64,000 nucleotides of DNA from Solea solea (Eukaryota > Chordata > Actinopteri > Pleuronectiformes > Soleidae): positions 28,131,914-28,195,913 of the forward strand of contig NC_081138.1 of assembly GCF_958295425.1 (NCBI RefSeq). The letters are read 5' to 3'. A program made the translations under genes and the position numbers. The notes below the pieces were generated by a model. The model searched no databases. It was given only the letters and a program-made list of their open reading frames with translations, and was not told where the DNA came from. Shown here piece after piece: positions 1 through 11,126 of this stretch (positions within the stretch are counted from its first letter, which is position 1; every line of letters starts with the position of its first letter).

Positions 1-1819
1 GTTGCATAACCAAGTTAAACTTATGCAGTTTGAACTTTGTTTTCTTCCCCCCGTCATTTTCCAAGTAGCATCGTTAATATCTTGTTGCAGATGAAACGGG
101 GGCTTGTGTGCAGTTACAGGTTGGGCCAGTGGTAGAATTTACTTTCCTAACCCATTAGTCGTCAAATGGCTTATCCCCCTCAATGGAAGCGTAGGCTGAC
201 AAACAACCGTTTAGAGTCACAGTTTACCTGTGGGAGGAAAACCCAAGAAACCAATGCAAGGAAAGCAATGCATTGATGCAGTAGAAGAACATGCAGAGAA
301 ACCAGGACGCAGAGGTTCTCCTGCTTTAAGGTACGTTATTGGGAGCACAGTGATGATCAGTTTGTGGAGCTGCGGTAATAACTAATTCAAACTAAATGAA
401 GTATCTTTTGGTGTGTATTTTCTTGTTGTTATTCTCTCTGTTTTATTTACACCACACAGTTTTCAACCTGACGATCCCGTTGTGGAGACCCATCTACATG
501 TCACCGGTCCGATCTACTGCAAATCCACGCCCAGGCAAATCGACCTCAAGACGTGGACAGAGTAGCACAACTGAAACCTGCACAGTAATAAGAACAACAC
601 CAGTGGATCAGAGATCCGAGAATCTGAGTTCAATAATAACCTTTTCATAGACATGAGACATACAGTACTAGCTCCTCCTGGTGAAACATCGTGTAGTATG
701 TGTGACCCATCATCGCCAGTCACTCATGTAGTGGGAACTCAAAGATTCCCACCCATCACAAGGGGGTCAGTGTTTATGACCTAGTATATAGTGGATGTTT
801 TGCTGCCTTTTCCTTTGGGGAGCTGCTGTGAAAATAACAGCAGCAGTAATTGTGAAATGCCTTCTGTAGGTAGTTAGTGGCTCGTTCAGTGGTCGTACCG
901 TAATTAGGAGGTAATACAACTGGTTGGCATTGAGCAATTGACTCTGAATCTTGAACATCGGTGTATGAACGTTGAAAGATTTTAAAAGAACCCATTTACA
1001 ATTCGAGGGACCAAAGGTTGCCATCTGGGGGGAAAGGATGGTGTTGGCATCGGTACAAGGGGAGCGGGTGGGAGTGGGTGTGTGTGTGTGCGGAAAGCAC
1101 CATGAGGCAAGATGGCAAAGGATATCACTCCAGTGAATCAATATTCATTAGTGTCGTCCCCCCACAGACAGACATCTGTGACCTGGAGGCTACTGGTCAC
1201 CAGCCAAGGTCTGTGTCAGTACGTTTGTGTACAGTATGCAGTGGGATTAATTTGGTTTGATAGATAGCTGGGATCGGGGCTGTGTGCGGAGTCTCAGAGG
1301 GGGAAGAGAAAGCATGATGCACATGTGTGAACATGATTATGTGTGCACTGTAAGCTCATTTACAGAATGATGAGCCAATACTGCTTAATCACTACAGGAT
1401 CTCTCGTTCCCCCATCAAGCAACACCTGTACTACAGAGGTGAGCATGCTCACCAGCTGGAGTTTTGAGTATGGGTTTTTACATTTTCGATTTTAAAATGT
1501 AAAAAAGAAAAAAGAAGAAGCATGCAGCAGTCTGCCCAAGGGTGATTTTTTACTTCCACTTTGAGGATCTCTCCACCTGCAGTTTAATAAAGGCAGCAGT
1601 GAAAAGGAAAAAAGCCAGAGTGTGAAGAAGAGAAGACAGATGGTTATGTGTGACTGTATCTCGTGAAAGAAAGAGGGGAAGAAATTCATTTTTACTCAAT
1701 GACAGGCACGGACAATGCTTTTGTAGTGGATTGAAATGTGGTACATAAAACGTCTTGCTGCTCATAATCAGGTGGTAAATGGTATAAATTGTGATAATAA
1801 CTGCATCACTGTTTGACTG
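1..1819. other. Unassigned sequence
   Basis: I see no gene, RNA or recognisable transposon in this stretch. It holds a short GT-rich run near 1076-1093 and several short open frames without family resemblance. A frame at 396-650 begins with a hydrophobic, signal-like segment, but the rest resembles nothing I know and no splice or start context supports it. Confidence 0.5.
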
Positions 1820-1958
1820 CTGTTGCATTTTCTCCCACACAACATCCATGAACCTTCTCTGTGGTCTTCCTCTTTTCCTTTTTGGCAACTCCATCTTCAA
1901 AATTATTTGTCTCATATAATTACTATCCCTCCTACTCTGGCACGTGACCAAACCAACT
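1820..1958 (-). mobile_element. LINE reverse-transcriptase C-terminal remnant
   Basis: Read on the minus strand, this stretch encodes the tail of a non-LTR retrotransposon protein. The visible pieces are W-F-G-H-V, then after a one-base frame slip R-R-D-S-x-Y, then M-E-L-P-x-R-K-R-G-R-P-x-R-R-F-M-D-V-V. This lysine/arginine-rich block followed by RRFMDVV is a conserved signature at the C-terminus of many endonuclease/reverse-transcriptase LINEs in animals. Only about 45 residues survive, there is a frameshift near 1942-1948, and the flanks carry no polymerase domain, so it is a dead fragment. I cannot name the clade with certainty. The peptide match itself is strong. Confidence 0.75.
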
Positions 1959-2631
1959 CAACCTCAACTCCATTTGTCAAAAAGCTTCATCAAACGTAAT
2001 CAAAAAAACACTATTGCAGCATGGGTATGTACAGTATATTATACAGACAAAGGAAACTTAATACCCGATCCAGACTATTTCCATTTTCTGTTGTTTTATT
2101 GTCCAAAAAGCAAACCAACAAACTAAAGAACATAGGAGTCCATGTCTGTCTTTCTCATCACACTAATCCCAACCTAAACATATTAAATAACAAATACTCA
2201 GGCTAAAACACGATTGACTAAAATGTATCTACAGAAAGATGATGCACCTCCATCTTTTCTGCTTCTGTGTTTGAAAGCCACCTAACAAACATGTCATTAA
2301 CACTCCAAATTGCCAATGTGACCATAAGCAGAATAATCCACCTCAACACCTCCAATATTAGAGAATATTCTCACATACCTACTGCAACTTTAACATCATC
2401 ATACTTAACATAATTAAGTTATCAGATAAATGAAGGTGTATTTTAAAGTTCCAAGAGCTCTAGGGGGCCTGCTAATGGTCAAAGGGCTTTTTAGGAGGAC
2501 TACGATCAACTTGACTTTTTCAGGGGCTGGATGTAGAAGAAACAGAACCGCACCGTGTAAAACATGGCTGGGTGTTTGACCTAAAATTTGATGTGTGCTA
2601 TATTTGGGTCGTTTGCAGTGGTTTCATTGTG
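1959..2631. other. Unassigned AT-rich sequence
   Basis: This is AT-rich non-coding sequence between two LINE remnants. I see no motif or open frame that I can assign. It could include decayed LINE sequence belonging to either neighbour. Confidence 0.5.
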
Positions 2632-3055
2632 AGGACGAGAGTCAGCTCCTCCAATATGTGGAGTGAGTTGCTTTCCTTTGGCGAAGGAGTTCAAGTATTT
2701 TGTTCACAAAGAACAAAATAGAGATGGAGCGTGAGATTGATGAGCTCAGCTCTAGAGACGGAGAGTGAGGAGCTGAGGTGAGGAGCCTCTTGAGGTGGCG
2801 TGGGCATCTGGTCAGGAGGCCTCCTGACAACAACCTTCGGAGGTTTTCAGAGCTCTGGGAGGAGAACCCAGGAGTAGATCAATAACCGACTAAAGGGAAT
2901 ATACAGTATATCTTGCCCAGCATGGGAACACCTGGATATCCCTGAGAAAGGGCTGGAAAGTGTGGCAGGAGATTTAGAACTCATGGAAACCCCAGCTTTA
3001 ACCACGTACACTGCCTCTGTGACCTGACCACGGACGGACAAGCAGAGGGAAATTA
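2632..3055 (+). mobile_element. Decayed LINE 3' coding end and tail
   Basis: The plus strand matches, in order, landmarks of the 3' end of a widespread fish LINE: a 'cagctcctccaa' segment (about 2643), 'aaggagttcaagta' (about 2684), 'ggagcgtgagattg' (about 2724), 'ttgaggtggcgtgggcatctgg' (about 2793), and a closing stretch that ends in a gacctgac...ggacaagcagagg tail near 3020-3050. In intact copies this encodes the LRWxGHLxRMP region and the final RxRWRDY-type segment of the ORF2 protein. Frameshifts and a large internal deletion (the segment between the 'gagattg' and 'gaggtgg' landmarks is much shorter than usual) make it non-functional. The clade is uncertain. It differs from the minus-strand remnant at 1820-1958. 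Confidence 0.65.
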
Positions 3056-4597
3056 ATGAAAATGAAATAGAGCTGTTGTTGATAAGGTGATAAAGTACTT
3101 TTTTTTTTTTACTGCAGCACTATTATACTTTAGAATTTACTTGTGGAGGTGAAAGGAGCAGCATGTGACCAATGTGTATGCAGAATCCTGTGCAGTTTAA
3201 TGCGAGGGTTCAGTTTCATTTAACCGAGGAGCAGTATACCATATATACCAGTATATGATGTTAAAAAAACTCTGCTGCTCTGTCGACCTTCGACATTCTT
3301 TATAGTTTGTTTCCCCCCAAACTCGTCCAGAGAATTGCATTTTCATGGTGACTCTGTTTCTGTCTTTTGTGTTAGTCACGGTTTTCTTCCTGTGCTGTGC
3401 AGTAGGGTTTTCCTTTGGTAAATGCGTTATTGTTTCTGTCCACCCCAAAAAAGCTGCCCTTCAGCCAGCTGACACTGTCCCACGGTGTCTTGACCTGTTT
3501 GAAATGGTTCTCGAGGGCAGCTCGGGTCCTGTTTTTGTCCTCCACACTGGCTTGACCCTGACTGTGTTCATCCAATGGGACTGGATATCCTTCATATTCA
3601 CTCTGATCTTTTTGTGCCTTTTCCTCGTCTGGATTTCAAACTCTTTGACTCTTTGGCTCCTGACTTCCTGTGTATTATATTTTCTTTGTTTCGTAAGTTT
3701 CAGTTTTTTTTCACAGCAGCTTCACTCTATGGTTTTATTTCATCATGTTCCTCTGAAAATGAAAAAAATAAATGTCAATGCTAACCTACTACGAGTCTCA
3801 ATAAGAAAATAAACTGTATGAAATTGTTAATTCAAGAAAGAGATTTATTTTCTCATGCTAACATGTCCATGTATAGGCAGCGGGGGGTTGCTTACCACAA
3901 GTATCCACATATTTAACCATAGAAGTGTCATTTTTCATCAACGAGAATGCATTTAATCTTGTTTTAAATAAAATGTCTTACAATGATTTTGATCATCTTA
4001 TCCCACATGATCACGGAGCATTAGGATAAAACAAATCTACATAAATAATGTTAATCATCTGCTGTACAAGATTAATTTTACACATCAGTGCAAACTGGGA
4101 ATGGAAGAACAATAACGGTGTGCTGTTATACATATTCAGAGTCCCGCAGGCACATATCACTGTAAATACTGTATACACAAATCATATTCCCTAGTATTGT
4201 GTGTGTGTGTGATCTTATTGGTGTGCACACGTGGGGATGACGCACACTACTAATGTCATTCTCTGTAAATTATGGGGGAGGAATGTAATTTATTTAGGAG
4301 CTAATTAGTATGGATAAAGGTACGTGAGTCCCTCAGGGTGCCACACACTGTCAGGCTTTCCTTCATTCTCCCCCCCCGTATCCCCCACTGCACCCTTCCC
4401 TCTCGCTTCAAATCCAGTTTGACGATATAGAATTTATGTTGGCAGGGCAAAAAAATTCAGGATACAGTGTATGAATCATGTCAGTTAATGCTGCTGCTAA
4501 AAGCCTATCAGCAGGTCATTTAGGTCACGTTTCAAACCATCCTTGAAGATGATGAATTCTAACCATCAAAGCACAAGTCAGAGCTTTTACATCATAC
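3056..4597. other. Unassigned sequence with a pyrimidine-rich block
   Basis: No gene is supported. The stretch 3500-3780 is strongly pyrimidine-rich and ends in an aataaa-like hexamer near 3767. This resembles the 3' end of some fish retroelements, but I cannot assign it. A 155-codon open frame at 3345-3812 is hydrophobic only because the strand is T/C-rich. A short GT run lies at 4199-4211 and a C-run near 4371-4388. Confidence 0.4.
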
Positions 4598-4735
4598 GGC
4601 ACTTTTCCACGATACAGTTCCAGCCAGACTCGGCACGGCTCGACTCTACTCAGTTAAGTATGGTTTCCTTTACTATAGCACCTCCTCAACGTGGGCGGAG
4701 TCATCATAGCACGGCTGCATGAAACTGCCCAGAAA
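4598..4735. mobile_element. Dispersed DNA-repeat fragment (fish type)
   Basis: The segment has the layout 'ggcacttttccac.atacagttccagc..gactcggcacggctcgactctactc' followed by 'gtgggcggagtcatcatag'. I recall this order from a non-autonomous DNA-transposon-like repeat common in teleosts. I cannot define its ends or find terminal inverted repeats, so the boundaries are approximate and the assignment rests on memory of the consensus. Confidence 0.4.
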
Positions 4736-4752
4736 TCGACACACAAACTAGA

Positions 4753-4964
4753 GCAGAGGTCTCAAACTTGCTGACTTCGGGCCACATACGGCCCCCCATC
4801 CAATTTTTTGTGGCCCACCACTTTATAGTGAGATATTTCTGTACGTTTTTTTAATTGATAGATTACTTTTGTCATCATAAATATTACTATTTCAACGTCT
4901 TTTTCCCCTGCTGAACAAACTAGACGCTCTGTGGCCCCTAGGTCATTTGAACTAGAGACTCGTA
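4753..4964. mobile_element. Small hAT-like non-autonomous element
   Basis: The left end reads 'gcagaggtctcaaacttg' followed by 'cgggccacatacggcccccc'. The right end reads 'gtggcccctaggtcatttga' then 'actagagactcgt'. Together these resemble the ends of vertebrate hAT-family miniature elements, which start CAGGGGTCTCAAAC and carry a GGCCC-rich segment just inside. The inverted ends match only partly, and I see no clear 8-bp target duplication. At about 210 bp it cannot encode a transposase. The superfamily call is an inference from the terminal pattern. Confidence 0.5.
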
Positions 4965-5225
4965 AAGCAGTTGTAACTGAATCATTAGACTCAGTTCGTT
5001 AAAAAAGATTAGTTTTTTAACAAACTGAAATACGGCGGAAGAGGTTGTGACGAGATTTTAGACTCTTCCTTTGCTAAATGTTGGGGATTAACACGTGTTT
5101 TCAGGATTTTTAAGTATGTTTAACTGATCTAGAGTTCGGCATTGTTTGGTTTCGGTGAACAGGTTTCTCTCTCTCTCTCTCTTTTTGCTGTGGTTGTTCC
5201 GTGTGGTCAATTGTTATGTGTCAGT

Positions 5226-5261
5226 ATTCATTCATTCATTCATTCATTCATTCATTCATTC
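5226..5261. repeat. (ATTC)9 microsatellite
   Basis: Nine uninterrupted ATTC units. It forms the 3' tail of the adjoining minus-strand LINE remnant (read as GAAT on that strand), which is how this class of LINE normally ends. Confidence 0.95.
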
Positions 5262-5400
5262 ATCTTTGACCGCTTTATCCTTCACATAAGGGTCGCAGGG
5301 GGGCGCTGGTGCTAATCCCATCTGACACATAGGGTCCATCACCGGGCCACATAGAGACAAACAACCAGTGCAGGGAAAGAGAAAAAGAGTGAATCTCCAG
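5262..5400 (-). mobile_element. LINE 3' untranslated tail
   Basis: The plus strand reads 'ttgaccgctttatccttcacat.agggtcgcaggggggcgctggtgc' and then 'gggccacatagagacaaacaacca'. The complement of this is the familiar end of fish LINE 3' regions: an agcggataaag-type segment followed by a short tandem repeat. The element therefore lies on the minus strand with its 3' end at the (ATTC)n array. No coding part is recognisable beyond 5400. It is a typical 5'-truncated insertion. Confidence 0.6.
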
Positions 5401-6656
5401 CATTTATAAAAGCGAGGAGTCTGGGACAACGAGCCTTGTGCTGATTGGACAAGAGGTTGAGACACAAGAGTGGACAAAGAAAGCCACTGGCAAAATAAGA
5501 ATGCAATAACTGGTGTTTGACCAGAGAGGCAGTAGATTACATGAATAATTATAATAACTTATGACTTATGTGAAAAAAGTAGATTCAGGGTTTTATTTAT
5601 TTACACTTAAACAAAATGTCCATACATAAAGGAAATTAAATGTGCTGCTCAGTTTTCCCCTCTGAATAAAAATATGTGAACGAATCAATCTTTGCTTAAT
5701 TGCTTAAAATAAGAGCTAATCCTTTGATATGGCATGAAAGCAAATCAATAAAAACCCAAGTGAACGGTGATTAGAGGAAGTGAAGAGTTATTGCAATTAA
5801 AGATACGTCGTCCTCACGCGGCTCTACAACAGAGCTGTAACAGAAATGTCCTATAGGGAGAAATTCCACTGTCACACTCATCAATAGATTCATTTACTTT
5901 CTTGCTGTGAGGCAACAATGCTAGCCACTTCACCACTGTGTGGCCTTGCACGTGAATATCGCAGCGAATATGGACTCGTTCGATGTTGTCAGTGGAAACG
6001 GCTAAATCACCGAGCTGCAACATTTCATTTACTCCAACATTTAATCCTTTGAACATAAAAGTGTTGCGGCCCAATCGGCGGCGCCGATGGTTTTTATGGG
6101 AGTTTTACGAGCAAACAGAATGAGTAAACAGCCATCAAGATTCGGTGCAGGTTCGCAGGTTGTGTTAAATTAGGGAAGGTTTTTTTTTTTTTTTGCTTTT
6201 TTTCTAAAATCTCTCTGTCAAGTGGGACCTTTCATCTGCGAGATATGATGAAACCTTTCGCCTCGCAGCTCAGCTCAGCCGCCACAACACCGCCGTCACC
6301 GATCGCACGCACTTTAAGAGAGGACAGACGGAGAAGTTTTGAATTCCCTGTCCAAACGACGTGATCACAGTAAAAAAATAAACCTTTAATGAATGTCTCG
6401 CAGTCGCGGAGTGGCGTTGCAGCAGTCTATGAAGTGATTATGCAACAAATAAATGGCAGATAAAAGAAGGAGGGAGCCGGCAGTGTGTGATGAAAGTGTT
6501 TTGTACGACAATATGACGTCACGTTTGATGCAATTAGTTCAGTGAAAGTTTTTTGGTTTTTTTTTAAGCTTCTGTTCTAACCCAAGGGAACTGAACTACA
6601 TTTGTTTCTCTCTCTCTTTCTCTCTGTGTGTGTTTGTGCTTTTCTTATCTCTTTAG
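5401..6656. other. Unassigned sequence
   Basis: I find no gene or assignable repeat. The stretch contains T-runs (6180-6194, 6549-6566) and a purine/pyrimidine mix with CpGs around 6240-6320. A CT-rich run (6606-6626) leads into the dispersed repeat that follows. Confidence 0.5.
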
Positions 6657-6810
6657 GACCTTCTCTGGCATAATCACTGACTGTCTCAGGACCAGTCAAG
6701 TCCTCATGGAGACCAAAACCTGGTCCTAATGAGGGAGAAAGTGATTTCTGAGGAACTGGTTAAGTTGTAGCTCTCAGATTTGAACTATGGTGATAGTTAA
6801 GGTTAGTGAT
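6657..6810 (+). repeat. Dispersed repeat, forward copy
   Basis: This segment contains 'gtcctcatggagaccaaaa' (6700-6718), then 'cctggtcctaatgaggg', then 'tgatttctgaggaactggtta' and a 'ggttagtg' tail. The same segments occur in the same order on the opposite strand at 39541-39690, with a 19-base exact match. I recognise it as a widely dispersed teleost intronic repeat that is often found next to CA microsatellites, as here. Its class (SINE-like or DNA) is unclear to me. Confidence 0.65.
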
Positions 6811-6849
6811 AGCACTTTAGGCCGAGTCCTTAAAAAGATAGCGACACAA

Positions 6850-6852
<3 letters not shown>

Positions 6853-6888
<36 letters not shown>
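6853..6888. repeat. (TG)18 microsatellite
   Basis: Perfect dinucleotide run of 36 bases just downstream of the dispersed repeat. Likely polymorphic in length. Confidence 0.97.
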
Positions 6889-6889
<1 letters not shown>

Positions 6890-7660
6890 CAAAGTGATGA
6901 GTTGCTCTCTGCAGTGAGTCTTTTACTGCTCATGTTGCAATTCAGCAGGAATTCAGCTGCTCTTCTCCCTCTCATTCATACAATGTGGGACAATATTAAG
7001 TATTTTTGTGCAGCTAATTCATTTTAAAACAACACTAAATACGTATCGGGAGCTCGGCTCATATAGTCTTAATCAATCATCTGGGGAAAATGGATATCTT
7101 TTCCTTTTCTTTTCTTTCAAGCACAAATTGAGCACAGGTTGTTGGTTTGAATGATAAAGATGAAGTGAATTAATGTCAGTCTAATCTCATCTCATCTCAG
7201 CTTCTTACATTTTTCCACAAACAAACCGAGGTCAAGGACCTTCTGGGCTTCATTAGCCGACATATTCCACATTTCCTCTGTAAGGCAAACCTTCCAACTC
7301 TCAGCTGCGGCCTCATCGATCTAATACTGTACAATGGTGGGATTTTCGAGCCGCTATCAAGGCAGATCCTGGAGTAAAAAAAAAAAAAAAGATCTCCAAG
7401 ATAAACTGAGAATCATTTGAGCAGCCCAGGAAAAAGAAAAAGATCTTATGTCCAAAGATGAACGAGTCTTAATCTATATCAATTTCACCGCGGGGTTACT
7501 TCTTAATCATCGCCGGTTTGATCTCATCAGGAAACATCTCCGTGAATTGTACATTTTACTTTATCCAACCTGTAACTGAGCCTTAAGCTGCACTGAAGCG
7601 TTCCGTAGTGAGATTCTGATGACTTTTCAAAATGTTGAGTATTAGCCATGACAGAATAGT
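6889..7660. other. Unassigned sequence
   Basis: No gene or repeat family recognised. It holds an A15 run at 7376-7390 and a short TCTCATCTCATCTCA tandem near 7184-7199. Confidence 0.5.
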
Positions 7661-7711
7661 CCCCCCCCCCCCCCCCCCCCATGCCCCCATCTTGCAGCCC
7701 CCATCTTGCAG
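7661..7711. repeat. C20 tract plus 14-bp tandem duplication
   Basis: Twenty consecutive C (7661-7680) are followed by two exact copies of cccccatcttgcag (7684-7697 and 7698-7711). The complementary strand is a G20 run that could form a quadruplex. The duplicated unit itself begins with five C, which suggests slippage or template switching at the tract. Tract length is prone to sequencing error. Confidence 0.9.
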
Positions 7712-8934
7712 AATTCATGTGTCCACTCACTTTATTGGATCTGCTCCAGTGTGATGGATCCTTCCTGGGATCGGGTTACAACATCTAATGAAAATCCAAT
7801 TTTTGCATAATCCAGCTAACAGTCAGACAGCAGCAAACACATGGACTCATTATAACTGTGAACTTCTCAATGTTGGAGATGAGAGATTTTCACCCTGCCA
7901 GTGTAAGTTAGTGTTTATAGCAAACACATACATGTATACTATATAAGTGCAGCCGTCTGATCATGTTGCCTGTTCAGTTCTTGTTGTGTCACAACCCGGT
8001 GTGATCATCACTGCTTATATGGCAAATTTCGTTCAAGTTTAACGTTATTAGTTTATGCAACTTCCGTCTTATGATTTTTCTGGGAGCCAATGGACTGCTT
8101 TCTGTCACATTTACAGAAAAGTGTATTAATATGCATTGTTCATCTCCAATAAACTAATAAATATTATATTTTTGACATTGTGTTCCTGGAATGCACAAGT
8201 ATTTGTGAAATCAGTGCACAACCGAAAGAAAAAAAAAGATGCTAAATGAATAAAGAAAACCATTTATAATGATCTTTGCGAGCGTAAACTAATTTAAATC
8301 AATACTATAATGAATAGATCCACCAAAAGCCCCATCACTCACGCTGTATTATAGCCAGTAATTAAATTGCTAATGATTGTTCCACAGCATCTGTGTGCAT
8401 TTCAACCATGTGTCAACTATCTCTCTTTTAGGACAATCCATGCGCTTGCTGTTGCGCAGGGTTTCAGCAGAGGAGGGTGTGATTCACATCATCTGGAGAT
8501 TAGTTTCATCGAGTTTGCCTCATGTTCTGACACATCCCCGGACCGTCATAATTTCATTCATCCTTAATACCATACAAGAGAAGTTTCATCAAAATGGAAA
8601 TGTGCCCAATTCATCAAAGTGGTATCTCTCTCTCTAAAAAACTTTTTTGGTTTTTTACAACTAACTTGTCTTCAAAATCATGCTGTTGTTATTCATTTCA
8701 ACATATGCTAATGGTCGCAGGGTTCTCAGATCTTTATTTCAAAGTGATTGATGTGGTCCATCACTTCTCCTTGACAAAAATGTTACAGTTCCAAAAACAT
8801 TCCTTACTTAGATTGATATCTCCACTACAAAAGGCAAAGCCTCTCTTTTAATGTCAGTCATAAGGTAGTCATATGAATTATCATGGAAAAGAACAGAATT
8901 CCTCTGTAGGTCTGTTGCTGCTGCTGTGTTTTCA
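7712..8934. other. Unassigned AT-rich sequence
   Basis: I see no gene. An aataaa-type sequence occurs near 8147 but without any coding context. Part of 8440-8934, upstream of the reverse-transcriptase fragment, could be decayed LINE sequence, but I cannot align it by eye. Confidence 0.4.
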
Positions 8935-9056
8935 CTCTCCACAAATATGCTCCAATGGCCACATTCAACAATATGCAGATGACACTTTGATCTATTCGTC
9001 CAAGTCTGGCATTTCACAAATGTACAAATGTGACAACAGTAGTTCCTTCTAAACAC
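8935..9056 (+). mobile_element. LINE reverse-transcriptase fragment with YADD box
   Basis: In one plus-strand frame the segment reads C-S-N-G-H-I-Q-Q-Y-A-D-D-T-L-I-Y-S-S-K-S-G, with Y-A-D-D at 8972-8983, and then reaches a stop at 9054-9056. The Y/F-A-D-D motif followed by T-x-x-Y is the catalytic core (motif C) of non-LTR reverse transcriptases; the two aspartates bind the catalytic metals. No other polymerase motif is readable nearby, so this is an isolated decayed scrap. The T-L-I-Y-S-S context fits L2/CR1-like or related fish LINEs, which is inference. Confidence 0.7.
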
Positions 9057-9924
9057 AAAAGTTACAGATAGTTTCCCTCAGAAGACTGTGAGGAGAAAAA
9101 CAAAACCAACAGCGTGATGTTTAAGGCAAATATATGGTAAAACCATTTCCTAAACAGCTAAACAGATCACTCCTACATTTTCTTTATCAAAGTATGAGCA
9201 GCTAAAGAATGAGAAAACCTTATTTAATAGATTTAATAGTTGAAGGGCGGAATTGTTAATTCACGGGAACAAAAAGCCAATTGGATATGATTTATTTATT
9301 CACTTGACTAATTTGTGGATGTAAATTATTCACTACGAAAGAGAAATTTTCAAACTGGAATGATTAAAAATGTTCACCTTTCTTTTTTTACCTGCTTGGC
9401 TCCGTTGTAATACAAGTGTTCCTGTCCTGGTCTTCTTGTGCCCTCTTAATCCTTCATGGTCTAACCCATTTTTGGCTTTTACTTAAACATATATTTGGTT
9501 TTTCCTGCTGTCTTTGAGACATAAAGCTGGTAAAACCTCAGTCTTGTAAAGCACAATCAAGTAATACTTTCTTCTGTGTTAGGAAATCAGAACATGTAGG
9601 CTGCTTTAATTTCAATCGTGATGTAAAAGGTATTTTGGTTATTGTTTAGGTTTTTGGAACCTGCCATCCACTTAGCTAACTGACGCTATAGGTGCATTTA
9701 ATGGAGATGTTGATTTTTGTTATATTGGATACATGTACTGCATAAGAAAGTGGTTAGTAGACAGATTTGTGTACTTAATTTCATGGAATTGTCAGAAAAT
9801 TAATTTTTTTATTTTTGGAAACATTGGAGAATTATCTTTTGCACAAGCCAAGCTAACTGGCTAACGTACAAGTGATATGACCATTAGTGTGTTGCTGTGT
9901 TCCATCACACTTATACATATATAC
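9057..9924. other. Unassigned AT-rich sequence
   Basis: AT-rich, with no coding potential or repeat family that I recognise. Confidence 0.5.
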
Positions 9925-9957
9925 ACAACTGTATTATATCAACAATAATACAGTTGT
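9925..9957. other. Perfect 13-bp inverted repeat (hairpin)
   Basis: The arms acaactgtattat (9925-9937) and ataatacagttgt (9945-9957) are exact reverse complements around a 7-base loop. A third partial copy of the arm (acagttgt) follows at 9961-9968. Could be a foldback remnant, or chance in AT-rich DNA; function unknown. Confidence 0.75.
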
Positions 9958-9968
9958 TATACAGTTGT

Positions 9969-11126
9969 GCTTAACAAGTCGTGGTAAAGGACTTGGAGTA
10001 AGTTTTATGATCCTAATTACAGCCTTGTAGCTCCAGGAGGGTAACGCTCCCAAATGTATAGGGACGCAACAGCAGATGTGTGGTGTTTCTGTGTCATATC
10101 TCATGTCTCCGGCTGTGATCTGTCTGATAGATCTGATTTATATGTAGCGGGGGGGGGAGAAGACGTCTCCCCTCTGACATTCAAACCCACATCACTCCTA
10201 CAAGACACGCACATACCACTACGAACACGCTCCGCCGTCTGTTCCGAATTCCCGAATCTGACATTTGATTTTTTTTTGGTTGCTGTTTCACATTTTCTGA
10301 GCTCTGCCGAGATAATTCTCACACCCTTTACCTTTCCGCCTCCCGTCAACCCCAGTGGGGACACCACGAGGTGACGGCATCCATCACACATCAACAATCA
10401 GATATCATTCGCTGACTTGTGACTCAGGGAGTCTTCAATAATAATGAAAAAAGTCTTGTCCATTTCTAGGAATTGGATTTGAAGTTATATGTAACTTCAC
10501 ACACACATACACACACACACACTCCTGTCCTGGCCACACAAAGCTGTCAATTGTGTCATTGCTTGACCTCCATGTGGACCAAACCCAAATGGACAAAAGC
10601 AGATGGAGCAGACGTTCCCTCGCTCAGGTTCCACTGGTTCCACACTGGATGGCGTGCGACAGCAGCAGCACTCATCTGTTGTTCACACCGGGTGGCCTGT
10701 CTCCTGCTCACCTGCTGAGGACCTACTAAGGAGCTTCTGCCATGTCTTTCCCAGAGTTTGCCTTTGAATATCATGAAGTGTACTGAATCAGGGAACTGAA
10801 ACATTTGGAGTGCTTTTAGTTCTTTTCCCAGGCAGAGCCACAGGCGACTCATGTCTCTTCAGTTAACGTGTGCCTAAAAGAAAAATGAGATGATCCACAG
10901 CCGTAATCCCTGGCACAAGTGAAACCAGCCATGGAAGTGAAACCTTACTATGCAAAGTGAGGCCATACCTACATGGAAACAGAACTTTTCTCCTCCTTTT
11001 TTTCCATCTTTCACTTTTTCATTCTTAGAAAGTGTTCTTTAATCCTTTAACACCTCAGCCTCAAAATGTCCGTCTGGACATTTCCACTTATTTTACCCAT
11101 AAAAGGGTCAGGAAATGTCCTGTAAG
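9969..11126. other. Unassigned sequence
   Basis: No supported gene. It contains a G-run near 10149-10157, the CA repeat annotated separately, and no recognisable transposon. Confidence 0.5.
10498..10522. repeat. Interrupted (CA)n microsatellite
   Basis: CA dinucleotides with a single 'cat' interruption, about 25 bases. Confidence 0.9.

Noticed and set aside
3760..3775. Polyadenylation signal of a gene (aataaa)
   Set aside because: No upstream exon is recognisable. Similar hexamers at 8147, 57940 and 63564 also lack coding context.
3345..3812. 155-codon plus-strand frame with membrane-like hydrophobic segments
   Set aside because: The strand is T/C-rich, which yields Phe/Leu/Ser/Val runs by composition. 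No known family is visible, and the region resembles a retroelement 3' tail.
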